Below are positions 35,144 through 44,523 of a stretch of DNA of 64,000 nt, piece after piece. This DNA comes from Porphyrobacter sp. GA68 (lineage in GTDB: Bacteria; Pseudomonadota; Alphaproteobacteria; Sphingomonadales; Sphingomonadaceae): assembly GCF_022605525.1 (NCBI RefSeq), contig NZ_JAKQYJ010000002.1, forward strand, positions 310,001 through 374,000. Reading direction: 5' to 3'. Below the pieces are notes generated by a model. It was not told the DNA's origin. It did no database searches and saw only the letters and a list, made by a program, of their open reading frames with translations. The translations under genes were made by a program, and so were the position numbers. How positions within the stretch are numbered: position 1 is the stretch's first letter; every line of letters starts with the position of its first letter.

Positions 35144-37527
35144 GCTTGCGCGAAGATCTGCATCGCGCCCGCACCGAAGAAGACGTCAAGGATGCCTACA
35201 TCAAGGCGCTGGGTCTTAAGGGCGTGTTCAAGGGGCTGGTCGATATCCAGACACCCGAAATCTGGTTTGAGGCGAAGGAATCCCCCACGCCGCCGTTGTT
35301 GATGTTCGCCCAATTGCTGACCTATGTGCGTGCCGCGCGCAAACGCGGCGAGGCGATCCCCGGCTTCCTGTGCGTGATCGACCGCGAAAAGGCGGCGCTG
35401 ATGGCGACCGAGCACGCCATGCCGCTGCTGGACGACAAGAGCATTGTGTGGCCCAAATCCGGTTCAGCCGCGGACAAGGCGCTGGCGGCGCAGATCGCCC
35501 CCACCATCGAAACGCATTTCGTGCTCTACCATATCGACGGATACGAGGCCGAGTTCATCAAGGCCGCCAAGGATGCCGTGCGCGAAGGCCGGATCATCCG
35601 CACCCCTATCACGCCGGATAATCTGCGGCAGGTGTTCGACAAGTGGGTGGCGATGGTCGGCGTGGAACTGGGTGTGAAGCGCGAGGCGGATTACGCCGTC
35701 CTGTTCTTTGCCGACATCATGCACGATGGCCGCAACGAGGCGATGCGCAACCTGCCCGCCCGCCTGCTGTTCAGCGGCGACAAGCCGGTGTTCATCATGG
35801 GGGCCGATCAATACGAACTGGCCAGCGAGCGCGGCTACCGCAATTTCTGGAACATCTATCACCGCCCGCCCGAACAGAAGCACCGGCACTATCTGCTCGA
35901 ACGGCGCGACAGCCTGCTGCCGATGGACGACCAGAAGTTCAAGGGCGCCTTCTACACCCCGCTCCACATCGTCGACAAAGCCTATGACCAGCTTGCCGCG
36001 ACGCTGGGGACGGACTGGCAGCAGAAATACATCGTCTGGGACATGTGTGCGGGCGTCGGCAATCTGGAGGCCAAGCATTCCAACCTGCGCAATGTCTTCA
36101 TGTCCACGCTGGATCAGGAGGACGTGACGATCATGCGCAGCAACCCGGCCTTCGCCGGGGCGGAGATTTTCCAATACGACTATCTCAACGACGATGTGAC
36201 CGATTTCGGTGAGATCGACTACGATTTGTCGGGCAAGGTGCCGATGGCGCTCAGGCAGGCGATTGCCGATGCGCGCGAGGGGAAGAGGGGTGCGAAGCCG
36301 ATACTGGTGCTGATTAATCCGCCTTATGGTGAGGCCGGTAACTCAATCGGTAACGCTGGGAAAACGGGTATCGCTACTACCCGAATCAGCCACAGCATGA
36401 GCAATCTGGGCTATTCGGCTCGGGAGTTGTTCGTGCAGTTCCTGCACCGAATTTTGATCGAGTTACCTGAAGCCAAGCTGGCGATGTTCAGCACTCTCAA
36501 ATACGTCAATGCCCCCAACTTCGAGCGGTTTCGCAAACAGTGGGAAGCCAAGTATCTCGATGGGTACATTGTCCACAGCAAGGCGTTCGACAACCTGAAG
36601 GGCAACTTTCCGGTTGGCTTCCTGATCTGGGACTTGGCGCAGCATGAACCTGCCGAGGTCATTCAGACCATCGCACTAGACAAGGCTGGAGATATCATAG
36701 GCGAAAAGAGCTTCTTCGACTTTCCTAACGACCGCTTGTTGACCGAATGGCTGCCCCGTTCGCGAAAAAACCGGGTCGAAGCGGTGCCGCTGACAAACGC
36801 AATCACGCCACTGACAAAGACGACCGGCATCCGAAATCGCAATTGGTCAGACGGAGCTATCGCACACTTTTTCTGCAACGGGACTGACCTGCAAAACTCA
36901 GGGACGATGACCGCCATTTTTTCATCCGTCCACTCAATCGGACACGCAGGGGGCTATTTCATCACACCAGAAAACCTATGGAAAGCGGCGATCATTTTCA
37001 CCGTTCGAATGATCATTCCGCACACTTGGCAAAACCACAACGACCAGTTCTTGCAACCCACGAAGGCACTTTCCGACGAGTTCAAGTCCGATTGCCTCGT
37101 CTGGATGCTGTTTGCCGGAAAGAATCTCACCGCAGGCGCGGACGGGCTGCGCTGGAATGATCGCGACTGGAGCCTGACCAACCACTTCATCCCCTACACC
37201 GAGGCCGAGGTGGGTGCGAAGGCGCGATTCGAAAGCGATTTCATGGTGCGCTACATGGCGGACATGGAAATTTCACGCGAGGCGCAGGCCGTGCTCGACG
37301 AAGGTCGCAAGCTGTTCCAGCGCTTCCACGCCACCAGCTTTCCGAACAGGATCCGGCAGGAATACAAGCTGAACCGCGCCGATGCAGGGTGGTATCAGGT
37401 GCGACGCGCGCTGGAAGCCTACAGCGATACCGAACTGACCGACTTCGCGCCTTTCAAGGCTGCCTACGCCGCGCTCAGTGAAAAGCTGCGCCCGATGGTG
37501 TACGAATTGGGCTTCCTGCCTCGCTGA
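35140..37527 (+). CDS. N6-adenine DNA methyltransferase with nuclease-like N-terminus (type IIG-like)
   Basis: A 795-residue protein whose ATG overlaps the uvrA stop by 4 nt. The methyltransferase core follows the gamma-class order: motif X KGAFYTP (268-274), motif [12 protein letters not shown] (300-310) and motif IV NPPY (393-396). The N-terminal region has Asp35 and Glu44-x-Lys46 ([13 protein letters not shown]), which fits a PD-(D/E)xK nuclease, so it may be a combined restriction-modification enzyme; a solitary methylase is the alternative. The C-terminal part would hold target recognition. GC is about 62% in lines counted before motif IV and near the end, but about 45-55% between roughly 36340 and 37100, suggesting a swapped segment. 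No separate endonuclease gene is present. Confidence 0.85.
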   Translation: MSLREDLHRARTEEDVKDAYIKALGLKGVFKGLVDIQTPEIWFEAKESPTPPLLMFAQLLTYVRAARKRGEAIPGFLCVIDREKAALMATEHAMPLLDDKSIVWPKSGSAADKALAAQIAPTIETHFVLYHIDGYEAEFIKAAKDAVREGRIIRTPITPDNLRQVFDKWVAMVGVELGVKREADYAVLFFADIMHDGRNEAMRNLPARLLFSGDKPVFIMGADQYELASERGYRNFWNIYHRPPEQKHRHYLLERRDSLLPMDDQKFKGAFYTPLHIVDKAYDQLAATLGTDWQQKYIVWDMCAGVGNLEAKHSNLRNVFMSTLDQEDVTIMRSNPAFAGAEIFQYDYLNDDVTDFGEIDYDLSGKVPMALRQAIADAREGKRGAKPILVLINPPYGEAGNSIGNAGKTGIATTRISHSMSNLGYSARELFVQFLHRILIELPEAKLAMFSTLKYVNAPNFERFRKQWEAKYLDGYIVHSKAFDNLKGNFPVGFLIWDLAQHEPAEVIQTIALDKAGDIIGEKSFFDFPNDRLLTEWLPRSRKNRVEAVPLTNAITPLTKTTGIRNRNWSDGAIAHFFCNGTDLQNSGTMTAIFSSVHSIGHAGGYFITPENLWKAAIIFTVRMIIPHTWQNHNDQFLQPTKALSDEFKSDCLVWMLFAGKNLTAGADGLRWNDRDWSLTNHFIPYTEAEVGAKARFESDFMVRYMADMEISREAQAVLDEGRKLFQRFHATSFPNRIRQEYKLNRADAGWYQVRRALEAYSDTELTDFAPFKAAYAALSEKLRPMVYELGFLPR

Positions 37528-37599
37528 CCTGCCCCCTGTCCTACACACCCCCGCCCGTGCCATGCTCCCCGGTTCCCCTGCTCCCATGGAGAACCGCGC

Positions 37600-38514
37600 A
37601 TGACCCTCCACACCGCCATCCTTTCGCCCGGCGCCGCGCCTGACACGCGCGAGCCGGTGGGTTCGACTTCCACCCTGTCCGCCCCGCCGCTCGCCACCTT
37701 CATCGACGACCTGCCCGCCGACGACACCCGCGCCGCGCAGCATCAGTTCACCGCCGCGCGCCAGGCCGCGTTCCTGTCGCGGCTGGCGGAGTGCGGGTCG
37801 GCGCGGTCGGCCGCCAGGGCGGCCGGGATCAGCCATCAGACCGCCTATCGCCAGCGGCGCGCCTGCGCGCGGTTCCGGCGCGCGTGGGATGCCGCGCTGC
37901 TGGTCGCGCGGACGCAGGCCGAGGAGGTGCTCGCTTGCCGCGCGCTCGACGGGGTGGAGGAGGAGGTGTGGTTCCGGGGCGAGGTCGTGGGCACCCGCCG
38001 CCGTTACGACACGCGCCTGCTGCTCGCCCATCTGGCGCGGCTCGACCGGCTGGTGGAGGATGCCGACACGGCCGCGCTGGCGGAGGATTTCGACGCGGTG
38101 GTGGCGGCGCTGGAACGGGGCGAGGAACTGCCGCCGCCTGCGCCCCCGGCCGCGACCGGGCCGCTCGCCGCGCCCGCGCCGGACGGGCGCGCAACTTCCT
38201 CTGGACGGTGTAACACCCGGTCCATGTCTCCGCCGGAACCTGAGGATGCGGTGGGCGACGAGGATGACGAATGGGAGAAGATGACGGTGGCGCAGCGCTG
38301 GGAAGCGATGGAGGCGGCCCGCCCGCGCCGCGCGCCGCTGCCCGAAGAGCTGAGCGACGATCTCGACGCGGTGGTGGTGCAGTTCCGCGCGTTCGAGGCC
38401 GGGGTGCCGGAATGGTGGCTGCTCACCAGCTGGGAAGAGCTGGACGACCGGCTGGATGAATTGGAAGCGGCGGAGATGAAAGCGGAGGGGGAGGCTTTGC
38501 CTCCCGGCGGCTAG
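37600..38514 (+). CDS. HTH-containing acidic protein, unknown function
   Basis: The 304-residue product has a helix-turn-helix-like region at about 56-90 (RLAECGSARSAARAAGISHQ, then TAYRQRR) of the kind seen in terminase small subunits and related regulators. EEEVWFRGEVVGTRRRYDTR follows at about 120-140, then an Ala/Pro linker. The C-terminal half is strongly acidic (DEDDEWEKMTVAQRWEAME). I recall similar proteins in sphingomonads without a known role. GGAGAACCGCGC precedes the ATG. It starts 72 nt after the methyltransferase on the same strand, with no phage genes nearby. Confidence 0.75.
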   Translation: MTLHTAILSPGAAPDTREPVGSTSTLSAPPLATFIDDLPADDTRAAQHQFTAARQAAFLSRLAECGSARSAARAAGISHQTAYRQRRACARFRRAWDAALLVARTQAEEVLACRALDGVEEEVWFRGEVVGTRRRYDTRLLLAHLARLDRLVEDADTAALAEDFDAVVAALERGEELPPPAPPAATGPLAAPAPDGRATSSGRCNTRSMSPPEPEDAVGDEDDEWEKMTVAQRWEAMEAARPRRAPLPEELSDDLDAVVVQFRAFEAGVPEWWLLTSWEELDDRLDELEAAEMKAEGEALPPGG

Positions 38515-38535
38515 GCAGCGGGCGCCCGGGCCTGA

Positions 38536-39024
38536 TCAGCCGACCCGTTCGAGGCGGACGCGGGCGGACCCGGCGCCCACCATGTTGAGCCGTTCGGCGG
38601 CGGCGCGGCTGACGTCCAGCACGCGGCTCTTGTGGAAGGGGCCACGGTCGTTGACGGTGACCACGACGGAGCGGCCGTTGCGTTCGTTGGTGACGCGCAG
38701 GCGGGTGCCGAAGGGCAGGGTCCGGTGCGCGGCGGTCATGGCGTTCATGTCGAAGCGCGCTCCGCTGGCGGTGCGGCGGCCGTGGAACTCGCTGGCGTAA
38801 AAGGATGCGGTGCCGGTGCCGATCAGGGTGGCTTCCTCGGCCGGCGCTTCCTCGGCCGGTGCTTCCTCGGCCGGGGCCGCGGGCGCGGCGAGCGGGGTCG
38901 CGGAGGGGGCGGTCAGCTCGCCGGCGGGAACGCCATTGTCGGGCGTGCTGGCGGACCAACCGGCGGTGGCGCTGGTGGCGAGAATAGTGGCGAGCGCGCA
39001 GAGGCGCAGAGTGCGTTTGGTCAT
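38536..39024 (-). CDS. RlpA-like septal ring protein
   Basis: A double-psi beta-barrel protein of the RlpA family; some members cleave denuded peptidoglycan. The 162 residues comprise a signal (1-24), a low-complexity linker with EEAPA repeats (about 48-65), and the barrel domain with [20 protein letters not shown] and [17 protein letters not shown]. No C-terminal SPOR domain and no lipobox are present, unlike E. coli RlpA, so septal targeting is not obvious. It is convergent with the HTH gene; a 143-nt region upstream separates it from argG. Confidence 0.88.
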   Translation of the reverse strand: MTKRTLRLCALATILATSATAGWSASTPDNGVPAGELTAPSATPLAAPAAPAEEAPAEEAPAEEATLIGTGTASFYASEFHGRRTASGARFDMNAMTAAHRTLPFGTRLRVTNERNGRSVVVTVNDRGPFHKSRVLDVSRAAAERLNMVGAGSARVRLERVG

Positions 39025-39111
39025 GGAGAACCTCCCGTTCCGTGTGCAGCCTCTCTACGGAAGGGGGGCGTGGGAGTCGTTAAGAGGCGGGTCCGCCTGC
39101 CCCATTCGCGC

Positions 39112-39145
39112 CACAGTTCATCGACGAGTTGAGTGCAAAACTGTG
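39112..39145. repeat. 7-bp inverted repeat between argG and the rlpA-like gene
   Basis: CACAGTT (39112-39118) and AACTGTG (39139-39145) are perfect complements 20 nt apart. It may be the end of the argG transcript or an operator for the rlpA-like gene; the sequence does not decide. Confidence 0.35.
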
Positions 39146-39167
39146 GAACCAGCGAATGACAGGCGAG

Positions 39168-40409
39168 TTAAAGCGCGTCCGGCCGGTCGCGTCTGGCCAG
39201 CAGGCGCAGGCGCAGGGCGTTGAGCTTGATGAACCCTTCGGCGTCCTTCTGGTCGTACGCGCCGGCGTCGTCCTCGAACGTCACATGCCGCTCGGAATAC
39301 AGGGAATGGGGTGACCGGCGGCCGGTGACGGACGCGAGTCCCTTGAACAGGCTGAGGCGCACGTCGCCCGTGACCTTGGCCTGCGAATGGTCGATCGCGG
39401 CCTGCAGCATCTCGCGCTCGGGAGAGAACCACAGCCCGTTGTAGATGAGTTCGGCATAGCGCGGCATCAGCTCGTCCTTGAGGTGCGCGGCGCCGCGGTC
39501 GAGGGTGAGCTGTTCGATGCCGCGGTGGGCGGCGGCGTAGATGGTGCCACCGGGGGTTTCGTACATGCCGCGGCTCTTCATGCCGACGAAACGGTTCTCG
39601 ACTAGGTCCAGCCGGCCGATGCCATGCCGGCGGCCCAGCTCGTTCAGTGCTGTGAGCAGGGTGGCAGGCGACATCGTCTCGCCGTTGAGAGCCACTCCGT
39701 CGCCACGTTCGAAGGACAGGGTGATGTGTTCGGGCGCATTCGGAGCGTCCTGCGGATCGACGGTGCGGGAATAGACGTAGGGCGGTACTTCATCCCACGG
39801 ATCTTCCAGCACCTTGCCCTCGGAAGAAGTGTGCAGAAGGTTCGCGTCGGTCGAGAACGGGCTTTCCCCGCGCTTGTCTTTCGGCACCGCAATCTGATGC
39901 TTCTCGGCCCAGTCGATGAGCGCGGAGCGGCTGGTCAGATCCCATTCGCGCCACGGGGCGATGATGCGGATGTCGGGTGCCAGCGCGTAGGCGGACAACT
40001 CGAAGCGGACCTGGTCGTTGCCCTTGCCCGTCGCGCCATGGGCGATGGCGTCGGCACCGACGTCGCGGGCGATCTCCACCAGCCGCTTGGAAATGAGCGG
40101 GCGGGCGATGGACGTGCCGAGCAGGTAGTCGCCTTCGTAGCGCGCGTTGGCCCGCATCATGGGGAACACGAAGTCGCGGACGAACTCTTCCCGCAGGTCT
40201 TCGATGAAGATGTGGTGGTCGGGGATGCCCATCGTGCGGGCTTTGGCGCGGGCAGGCTCGATCTCTTCGCCCTGCCCGAGATCGGCGGTGAAGGTCACGA
40301 CCTCCAGCCCGCGTTCCACCGTCAGCCATTTGGCAATGACCGACGTGTCGAGGCCGCCGGAATAGGCAAGGACGACCTTGCGGGGATCAGGGCGCTGCTG
40401 GCCGGGCAT
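39168..40409 (-). CDS. argG: Argininosuccinate synthase
   Basis: Joins citrulline and aspartate with ATP in arginine biosynthesis. The 413-residue protein has the N-type ATP pyrophosphatase P-loop [10 protein letters not shown] (about 15-24), [14 protein letters not shown] and the C-terminal [24 protein letters not shown] lies about seven bases before the ATG. It appears monocistronic; the next gene downstream on this strand begins 144 nt away. Confidence 0.97.
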   Translation of the reverse strand: MPGQQRPDPRKVVLAYSGGLDTSVIAKWLTVERGLEVVTFTADLGQGEEIEPARAKARTMGIPDHHIFIEDLREEFVRDFVFPMMRANARYEGDYLLGTSIARPLISKRLVEIARDVGADAIAHGATGKGNDQVRFELSAYALAPDIRIIAPWREWDLTSRSALIDWAEKHQIAVPKDKRGESPFSTDANLLHTSSEGKVLEDPWDEVPPYVYSRTVDPQDAPNAPEHITLSFERGDGVALNGETMSPATLLTALNELGRRHGIGRLDLVENRFVGMKSRGMYETPGGTIYAAAHRGIEQLTLDRGAAHLKDELMPRYAELIYNGLWFSPEREMLQAAIDHSQAKVTGDVRLSLFKGLASVTGRRSPHSLYSERHVTFEDDAGAYDQKDAEGFIKLNALRLRLLARRDRPDAL

Positions 40410-40475
40410 CGTTTACTCCGTCTGGAACAAGGACCGGCTCCGTAACAGCGGCTTTCCTACATCGCAATTCAGCGG

Positions 40476-41720
40476 TTACGACTTCGGTCGCCGCTCTGCT
40501 TCCACCATGTAGTCGCGCGTCAGCGGGAGGGCATCACGCTGGCGAATGTACTGGATCTGGTAGTTGCACATCGCACCGCTTTCGAATGCGGCTGTGGCAC
40601 CGGCGAGGTAGAAGGTCCACATGCGGAAGAACCGTTCGTCGAACATGGCGATTATGGCCTCGCGGTTGGCTTCGCAATTGGTGTACCAGGCACGCAGCGT
40701 GCGGGCGTAATGAAGCCGCCAGGTTTCAACATCCGACGCGATCAGCCGGGTCTTTTCACTCGCGGCGACAGTCTCCGAAAGTGCGGGGATATAGCCGCCG
40801 GGGAAGATGTATTTGCGGGTGAACGCGTCGGTGGTGCCGGGGCTGCCCATGCGACCGATGGTGTGCAGCAGCATGACGCCGTCATCCGTGAGCAGGCTGG
40901 CGCAGGTCCGGAAGAACGTTTCGAACTGGGCGCGCCCGACATGCTCGAACATGCCGACAGACACTATCCGGTCATAGCGGAAGTCGCGTTGCGGCAAGTC
41001 CCGGTAATCGATGAGTTCAAAGATGATGCGGTTGGCGACCCCGGCTTCCTCCGCGCGCCGCTTGGCCAACTGAAGCTGTTCCTTGGACAGGGTAATGCCG
41101 TGGACATGAACGCCGAACCGCTTGGCCAGATAGATTGCCATGCCGCCCCAGCCGCAGCCGATGTCCAGCACCATGTCATCCGGCCTCAGGCGCAGCTTGC
41201 TGGCGATATGGGCCAGCTTTGCCTCCTGCGCCTGCCCCAGTGTCATGTCCGTGCTTGGCCAGTAGGCACAGCTATACTGCATATGCTCCGGATCCAGCAT
41301 GAGGCGGTACAGATCGTTGCCGATATCGTAATGATGCGCGACATTACGCCGGGCGCTGAGTTGCTGGTTGACCTGCTCCATGGCGAAGGCGGCGCGGTTG
41401 CGCAGACGTCGGGGCAGGGCGGGGGGCCGCAGCCCGACACCCCGTTCCCATGGCTGGTTCATGCGCAGGAGCTGGACCAGCTGCATGATGTCCCCCTGCT
41501 CGATAACAAGCCTGCCATCCATGAACGCCTCTGCCGCGCCTATACGCGGATCAAGGATGATGGCGCGGGCAGCAGCGGGGTCGATGAGGCGGATTACGAC
41601 GTCGGGATAGCCGGCGGCAGGCGTGCCAAAGCGGCTTGTGCTGCCGGCCGCATGATGGACCTCCAGGGTTCCGTGGCTGATTGCGTGCCGCAGGAAGCGT
41701 TCCAGAAGTGTAGTGCTCAT
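40476..41720 (-). CDS. Cyclopropane-fatty-acyl-phospholipid synthase family methyltransferase
   Basis: SAM-dependent enzyme that modifies unsaturated acyl chains of membrane lipids. The 414-residue protein has an N-terminal lipid-binding-like part (RIGAAEAFMDGRLVIEQGD), the family segment ARRNVAHHYDIGNDLYRLML (124-143), the SAM motif LDIGCGWGG (185-193) and GMFEHVG with the catalytic-loop Glu. The C-terminal part (RLHYARTLRAWYTNCEANRE) is typical of CFA synthases. Whether it makes cyclopropane rings or other methyl groups cannot be read from sequence. It ends 66 nt before argG on the same strand. Confidence 0.92.
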   Translation of the reverse strand: MSTTLLERFLRHAISHGTLEVHHAAGSTSRFGTPAAGYPDVVIRLIDPAAARAIILDPRIGAAEAFMDGRLVIEQGDIMQLVQLLRMNQPWERGVGLRPPALPRRLRNRAAFAMEQVNQQLSARRNVAHHYDIGNDLYRLMLDPEHMQYSCAYWPSTDMTLGQAQEAKLAHIASKLRLRPDDMVLDIGCGWGGMAIYLAKRFGVHVHGITLSKEQLQLAKRRAEEAGVANRIIFELIDYRDLPQRDFRYDRIVSVGMFEHVGRAQFETFFRTCASLLTDDGVMLLHTIGRMGSPGTTDAFTRKYIFPGGYIPALSETVAASEKTRLIASDVETWRLHYARTLRAWYTNCEANREAIIAMFDERFFRMWTFYLAGATAAFESGAMCNYQIQYIRQRDALPLTRDYMVEAERRPKS

Positions 41721-41762
41721 ACAGGATTGTTTATCGAACCCCCGCCACGTGCGCCACCCTGG

Positions 41763-42536
41763 TCAGGCGGGCCGCGCGCCGGGTTCGTCCCGCGCGAGGT
41801 AGATGACATCGCGCGCCTGCCTGAGCAGATGCTGTCCGCTGTCGACGAGCAGGGTTTCGCCGCTCGCCAGCAAGCCTTGCGCGAGAAAGACGCAGCCATC
41901 GGCGATTTCACCGGCGCTCGTCCTGCGTTGCAGCAGGTTCAGACGGTGGGAGACCTCGGCTTCGGCAGCGTTCTGGTCGTGACTGGGCAGGATCGCGCCG
42001 GGGGCAAGGGCATATACCCGGTCCGCTTCGCGCGCCGCACCCATCGCGAGCAGAGGTACCGCTCCGGCCAGCGCAGCCTTGGTCAGCGTATAGGAAAAGA
42101 AGTCGGGGTTGGGGTTGAACAGCTTCTGATCGGTGATCGCGATCGCCCGCCGACCCTGCGCTGCATAGGCATGCGCCAGGTAAAGCTGGATGAGGCGAGC
42201 AGAAGCCCTGGCATTCACCGTCAGCAGCCGGTCGAACAGATCTTCGTCCAGGGCGGCGGCGTCATCAGGCAGGAACAGAGCGGCATTGGCGACGCAGCAG
42301 CGCCAGTCAAGCAGCCTTGCACTGAGGACAGCCACCATTTCCTCGACCGCGCCGGGGTCGCTCAGTTCGCACTGCACCGTCTCTGCCGACGGCAGTCCAG
42401 CAGCCAGGTCTGTCGCTTCCCTGGCCGAGCGATGGTAATGAATTACCACGTGCCAGCCAGCCTTGGCGAAGCCCTCGGCAATGGCGGCGCCGACCCGCTT
42501 GGCGCCACCTGTCACGAGAACCGCAGGACGCGTCAT
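41763..42536 (-). CDS. Short-chain dehydrogenase, FolM/pteridine-reductase-like
   Basis: The 257-residue Rossmann protein has TGGAKRVGAAIAEGF (TGGxxRxG, as in PTR1 and FolM) at about 9-23, a VANAAL motif and the catalytic YTLTK (YxxxK). The Arg in the nucleotide motif suggests NADPH use. Such enzymes reduce dihydromonapterin or dihydrofolate. The ATG follows directly after the stop of the upstream gene (TGAATG), so they are coupled. A general SDR role is the alternative. Confidence 0.8.
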   Translation of the reverse strand: MTRPAVLVTGGAKRVGAAIAEGFAKAGWHVVIHYHRSAREATDLAAGLPSAETVQCELSDPGAVEEMVAVLSARLLDWRCCVANAALFLPDDAAALDEDLFDRLLTVNARASARLIQLYLAHAYAAQGRRAIAITDQKLFNPNPDFFSYTLTKAALAGAVPLLAMGAAREADRVYALAPGAILPSHDQNAAEAEVSHRLNLLQRRTSAGEIADGCVFLAQGLLASGETLLVDSGQHLLRQARDVIYLARDEPGARPA

Positions 42537-42938
42537 TCAGGAAGCTTCCGCCTTGCCCACCAGCGCTGCTGTTGTCAGGTCCGTCATGCTTGCCGCGCGC
42601 TCAGGCATTGCAATGCGCCGTCCGGGGCGGCTTTGGTGCACGAGTTTGCCGTCGCGATGGGTGGCGATGCCGATGTTGATCCAGTCAACGTAGCCCGCTT
42701 CGACCTTCAGCCGTCGTCGATCGGGCGGGATGGCAGCGAGGTTGCGGTTGCGTATGCCCTCGACCCGAGTTTCGGGCGTCTGGCCCATTGCCACCGCCAC
42801 TTCTTTAATCAGCAGTTCGCTCCGGTTGTCGGCAATACCCGACCGGACCAGCCCCTCGCAAGAATGGCCGGCAATCCGAAAAGGGCGGCAATAGGTATAG
42901 TGCAGGCCATCGTATGCGGATGCTGCCTGGTCCTGCAT
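42537..42938 (-). CDS. 133-residue protein of unknown function coupled to the FolM-like gene
   Basis: No family recognised. The protein starts MQDQAASAYDGLHYTYCRPF and contains EGIRNRNLAAIPPDRRRLK and VDWINIGIATHRDG, then a basic PGRRIAMPERAAS. It lacks a signal or membrane segment. An in-frame stop lies just upstream, so this ATG is the only good start. Third-position G/C use looks coding. Its TGA is followed at once by the reductase ATG. Dihydroneopterin aldolase would be an attractive neighbour for FolM, but its usual motifs are not seen. Confidence 0.65.
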   Translation of the reverse strand: MQDQAASAYDGLHYTYCRPFRIAGHSCEGLVRSGIADNRSELLIKEVAVAMGQTPETRVEGIRNRNLAAIPPDRRRLKVEAGYVDWINIGIATHRDGKLVHQSRPGRRIAMPERAASMTDLTTAALVGKAEAS

Positions 42939-43059
42939 GTCACTGCCTAGCCGACGAAGAGAACATCTGGATCAAGTATCACGCGGGCAGGCACAGGCCA
43001 AGAAGATGGTCTGGGGAAGTATGCCCGCCCCGAGGGCTCATCTGGCGCGTCGCCAGTGT

Positions 43060-44295
43060 TCATGCCGCGCTCTCGATCTCCCGGTCGCGCTCCGCCCGGC
43101 TCTTTTTCTCGGCCGCCGTCCTCAACTGCCCGCAGGCAGCATCAATATCCCGCCCGCGCGGCGTGCGGACCGGCGCGCTGATGCCAGCGGCGAAGACGAT
43201 TTCGGAAAACCGCCGGACCCGGTCGGGGGTAGAGCATTCGTATGGCGCACCCGGCCACGGATTGAACGGGATCAGGTTCACCTTCGCTGGAAGGTCGTAA
43301 GCCTTCAACAGCCGGACCAGTTCACGCGCATCGGCGTCGCTGTCATTCTTGTCGCGGAGCATGACGTACTCGAAGGTAATCCGCCGCGCGTTGGAGGCGC
43401 CGGGATAGGCGGCGCAGGCAGCGAGCAGTTCCTCAATGCCGTACTTGCGGTTCAGCGGAACAATCTCGTCGCGTATCTCCTTGGTCACCGCGTGCAGCGA
43501 CACCGCGAGGTTTACGCCGATCTCTTCACCGCAGCGCTGCATCATGGGTACGACCCCGCTGGTCGACAGGGTGATCCGCCGCTTTGACAGCGCCAAGCCA
43601 TCTCCATCCATAACCACGCGAAGGGCGTCGCGAACATTCTCGAAGTTATAAAGTGGTTCGCCCATGCCCATCATCACGATGTTCGTGAGCAGGCGCCCGT
43701 CCGACGTGTAGTGCCCGGCATCCTCCACATCTTCCAGTCCCGCCATGCTGCCGCGAGGCCATTCACCCAGAGCATCGCGCGCCAGCATGACCTGGCCTAC
43801 GATTTCGCCTGGCGTGAGGTTGCGGACCAAGCGCATGGTACCGGTGTGACAAAACCGACAATTCAGGGTGCAGCCCACCTGGCTCGACACGCACAGCGTG
43901 CCCCGGTCGGCATCGGGGATAAAGACCATCTCGAAGTCGTGCCCGTCTGCCGTCCGCAAGAGCCACTTGCGGGTGCCATCGACCGAATGCTGCGCCTCCA
44001 CCACGTCCGGCCGGCCGATCACGAAACGGTCCGTCAGCCATGGGCGCATCGTCTTGGCTATGTCAGTCATCTGCGCGAAGTCAGTCACGCCGCGATGATA
44101 GATCCAGTGGAATATCTGCCGGGACCGTAGCTTCGCCTGCCGCGGGTCCAAACCGGCCTGCTCGAGCAGTTCCTGCACTGCGGGACGGGCAAGGCCCGTC
44201 AGATCGACACGCGCGTCCGCGCGCGGTGTGACCACGCGGGCAACTGGTACCGGATCAACAAGACCGGGGGGCGACATGAGGGCAGTGTCAGACAT
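43060..44295 (-). CDS. rlmN: Dual-specificity 23S rRNA/tRNA methyltransferase RlmN
   Basis: Radical SAM enzyme that methylates C2 of A2503 in 23S rRNA and A37 of some tRNAs. From the ATG at 44295 the protein has 411 residues; the cluster cysteines are Cys142, Cys146 and Cys149 ([12 protein letters not shown]). [17 protein letters not shown] and the C-terminal [15 protein letters not shown], whose Cys is the candidate catalytic residue, match the family. Alternative starts at 44277 and upstream to 44415 exist; none has a strong ribosome site. A short Pro/Val-rich N-terminus precedes the conserved part. Confidence 0.95.
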   Translation of the reverse strand: MSDTALMSPPGLVDPVPVARVVTPRADARVDLTGLARPAVQELLEQAGLDPRQAKLRSRQIFHWIYHRGVTDFAQMTDIAKTMRPWLTDRFVIGRPDVVEAQHSVDGTRKWLLRTADGHDFEMVFIPDADRGTLCVSSQVGCTLNCRFCHTGTMRLVRNLTPGEIVGQVMLARDALGEWPRGSMAGLEDVEDAGHYTSDGRLLTNIVMMGMGEPLYNFENVRDALRVVMDGDGLALSKRRITLSTSGVVPMMQRCGEEIGVNLAVSLHAVTKEIRDEIVPLNRKYGIEELLAACAAYPGASNARRITFEYVMLRDKNDSDADARELVRLLKAYDLPAKVNLIPFNPWPGAPYECSTPDRVRRFSEIVFAAGISAPVRTPRGRDIDAACGQLRTAAEKKSRAERDREIESAA

Positions 44296-44383
44296 TGAGC
44301 GGCCGCATATAGGCAAAATCTTGCAATTTGCCAGCTTGTCGATCGCAGACCTTTGCGTTCCCGCCGAACTTAGCCCTCGACCA

Positions 44384-44411
44384 TTGCGGCAATCAGATCG
44401 CGCAATATGTA
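44384..44411 (+). promoter_or_regulatory. Promoter-like pair upstream of the outer-membrane protein gene
   Basis: TTGCGG (44384-44389) and TATGTA (44406-44411) are 16 nt apart, about 110 nt before the barrel-protein start and in an AT-richer stretch than its surroundings. The opposite-strand rlmN promoter should also lie in this 228-nt gap. Confidence 0.3.
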
Positions 44412-44523
44412 GCAAAAATGACGCAATAATCTTGTAGTGTGAGGTTAATGAAACTGTTCACCTGCCAGAGAGGTTGGAGAGGTCATGCGGATGATCGTCC
44501 GTAAGCAAAGACATGGAGTATTT

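Noticed and set aside
40710-42950. Plus-strand frame of 746 codons opposite the CFA synthase, reductase and 133-residue protein
   Set aside because: Spans three genes of the other strand; the reductase and CFA synthase motifs show the real coding direction.
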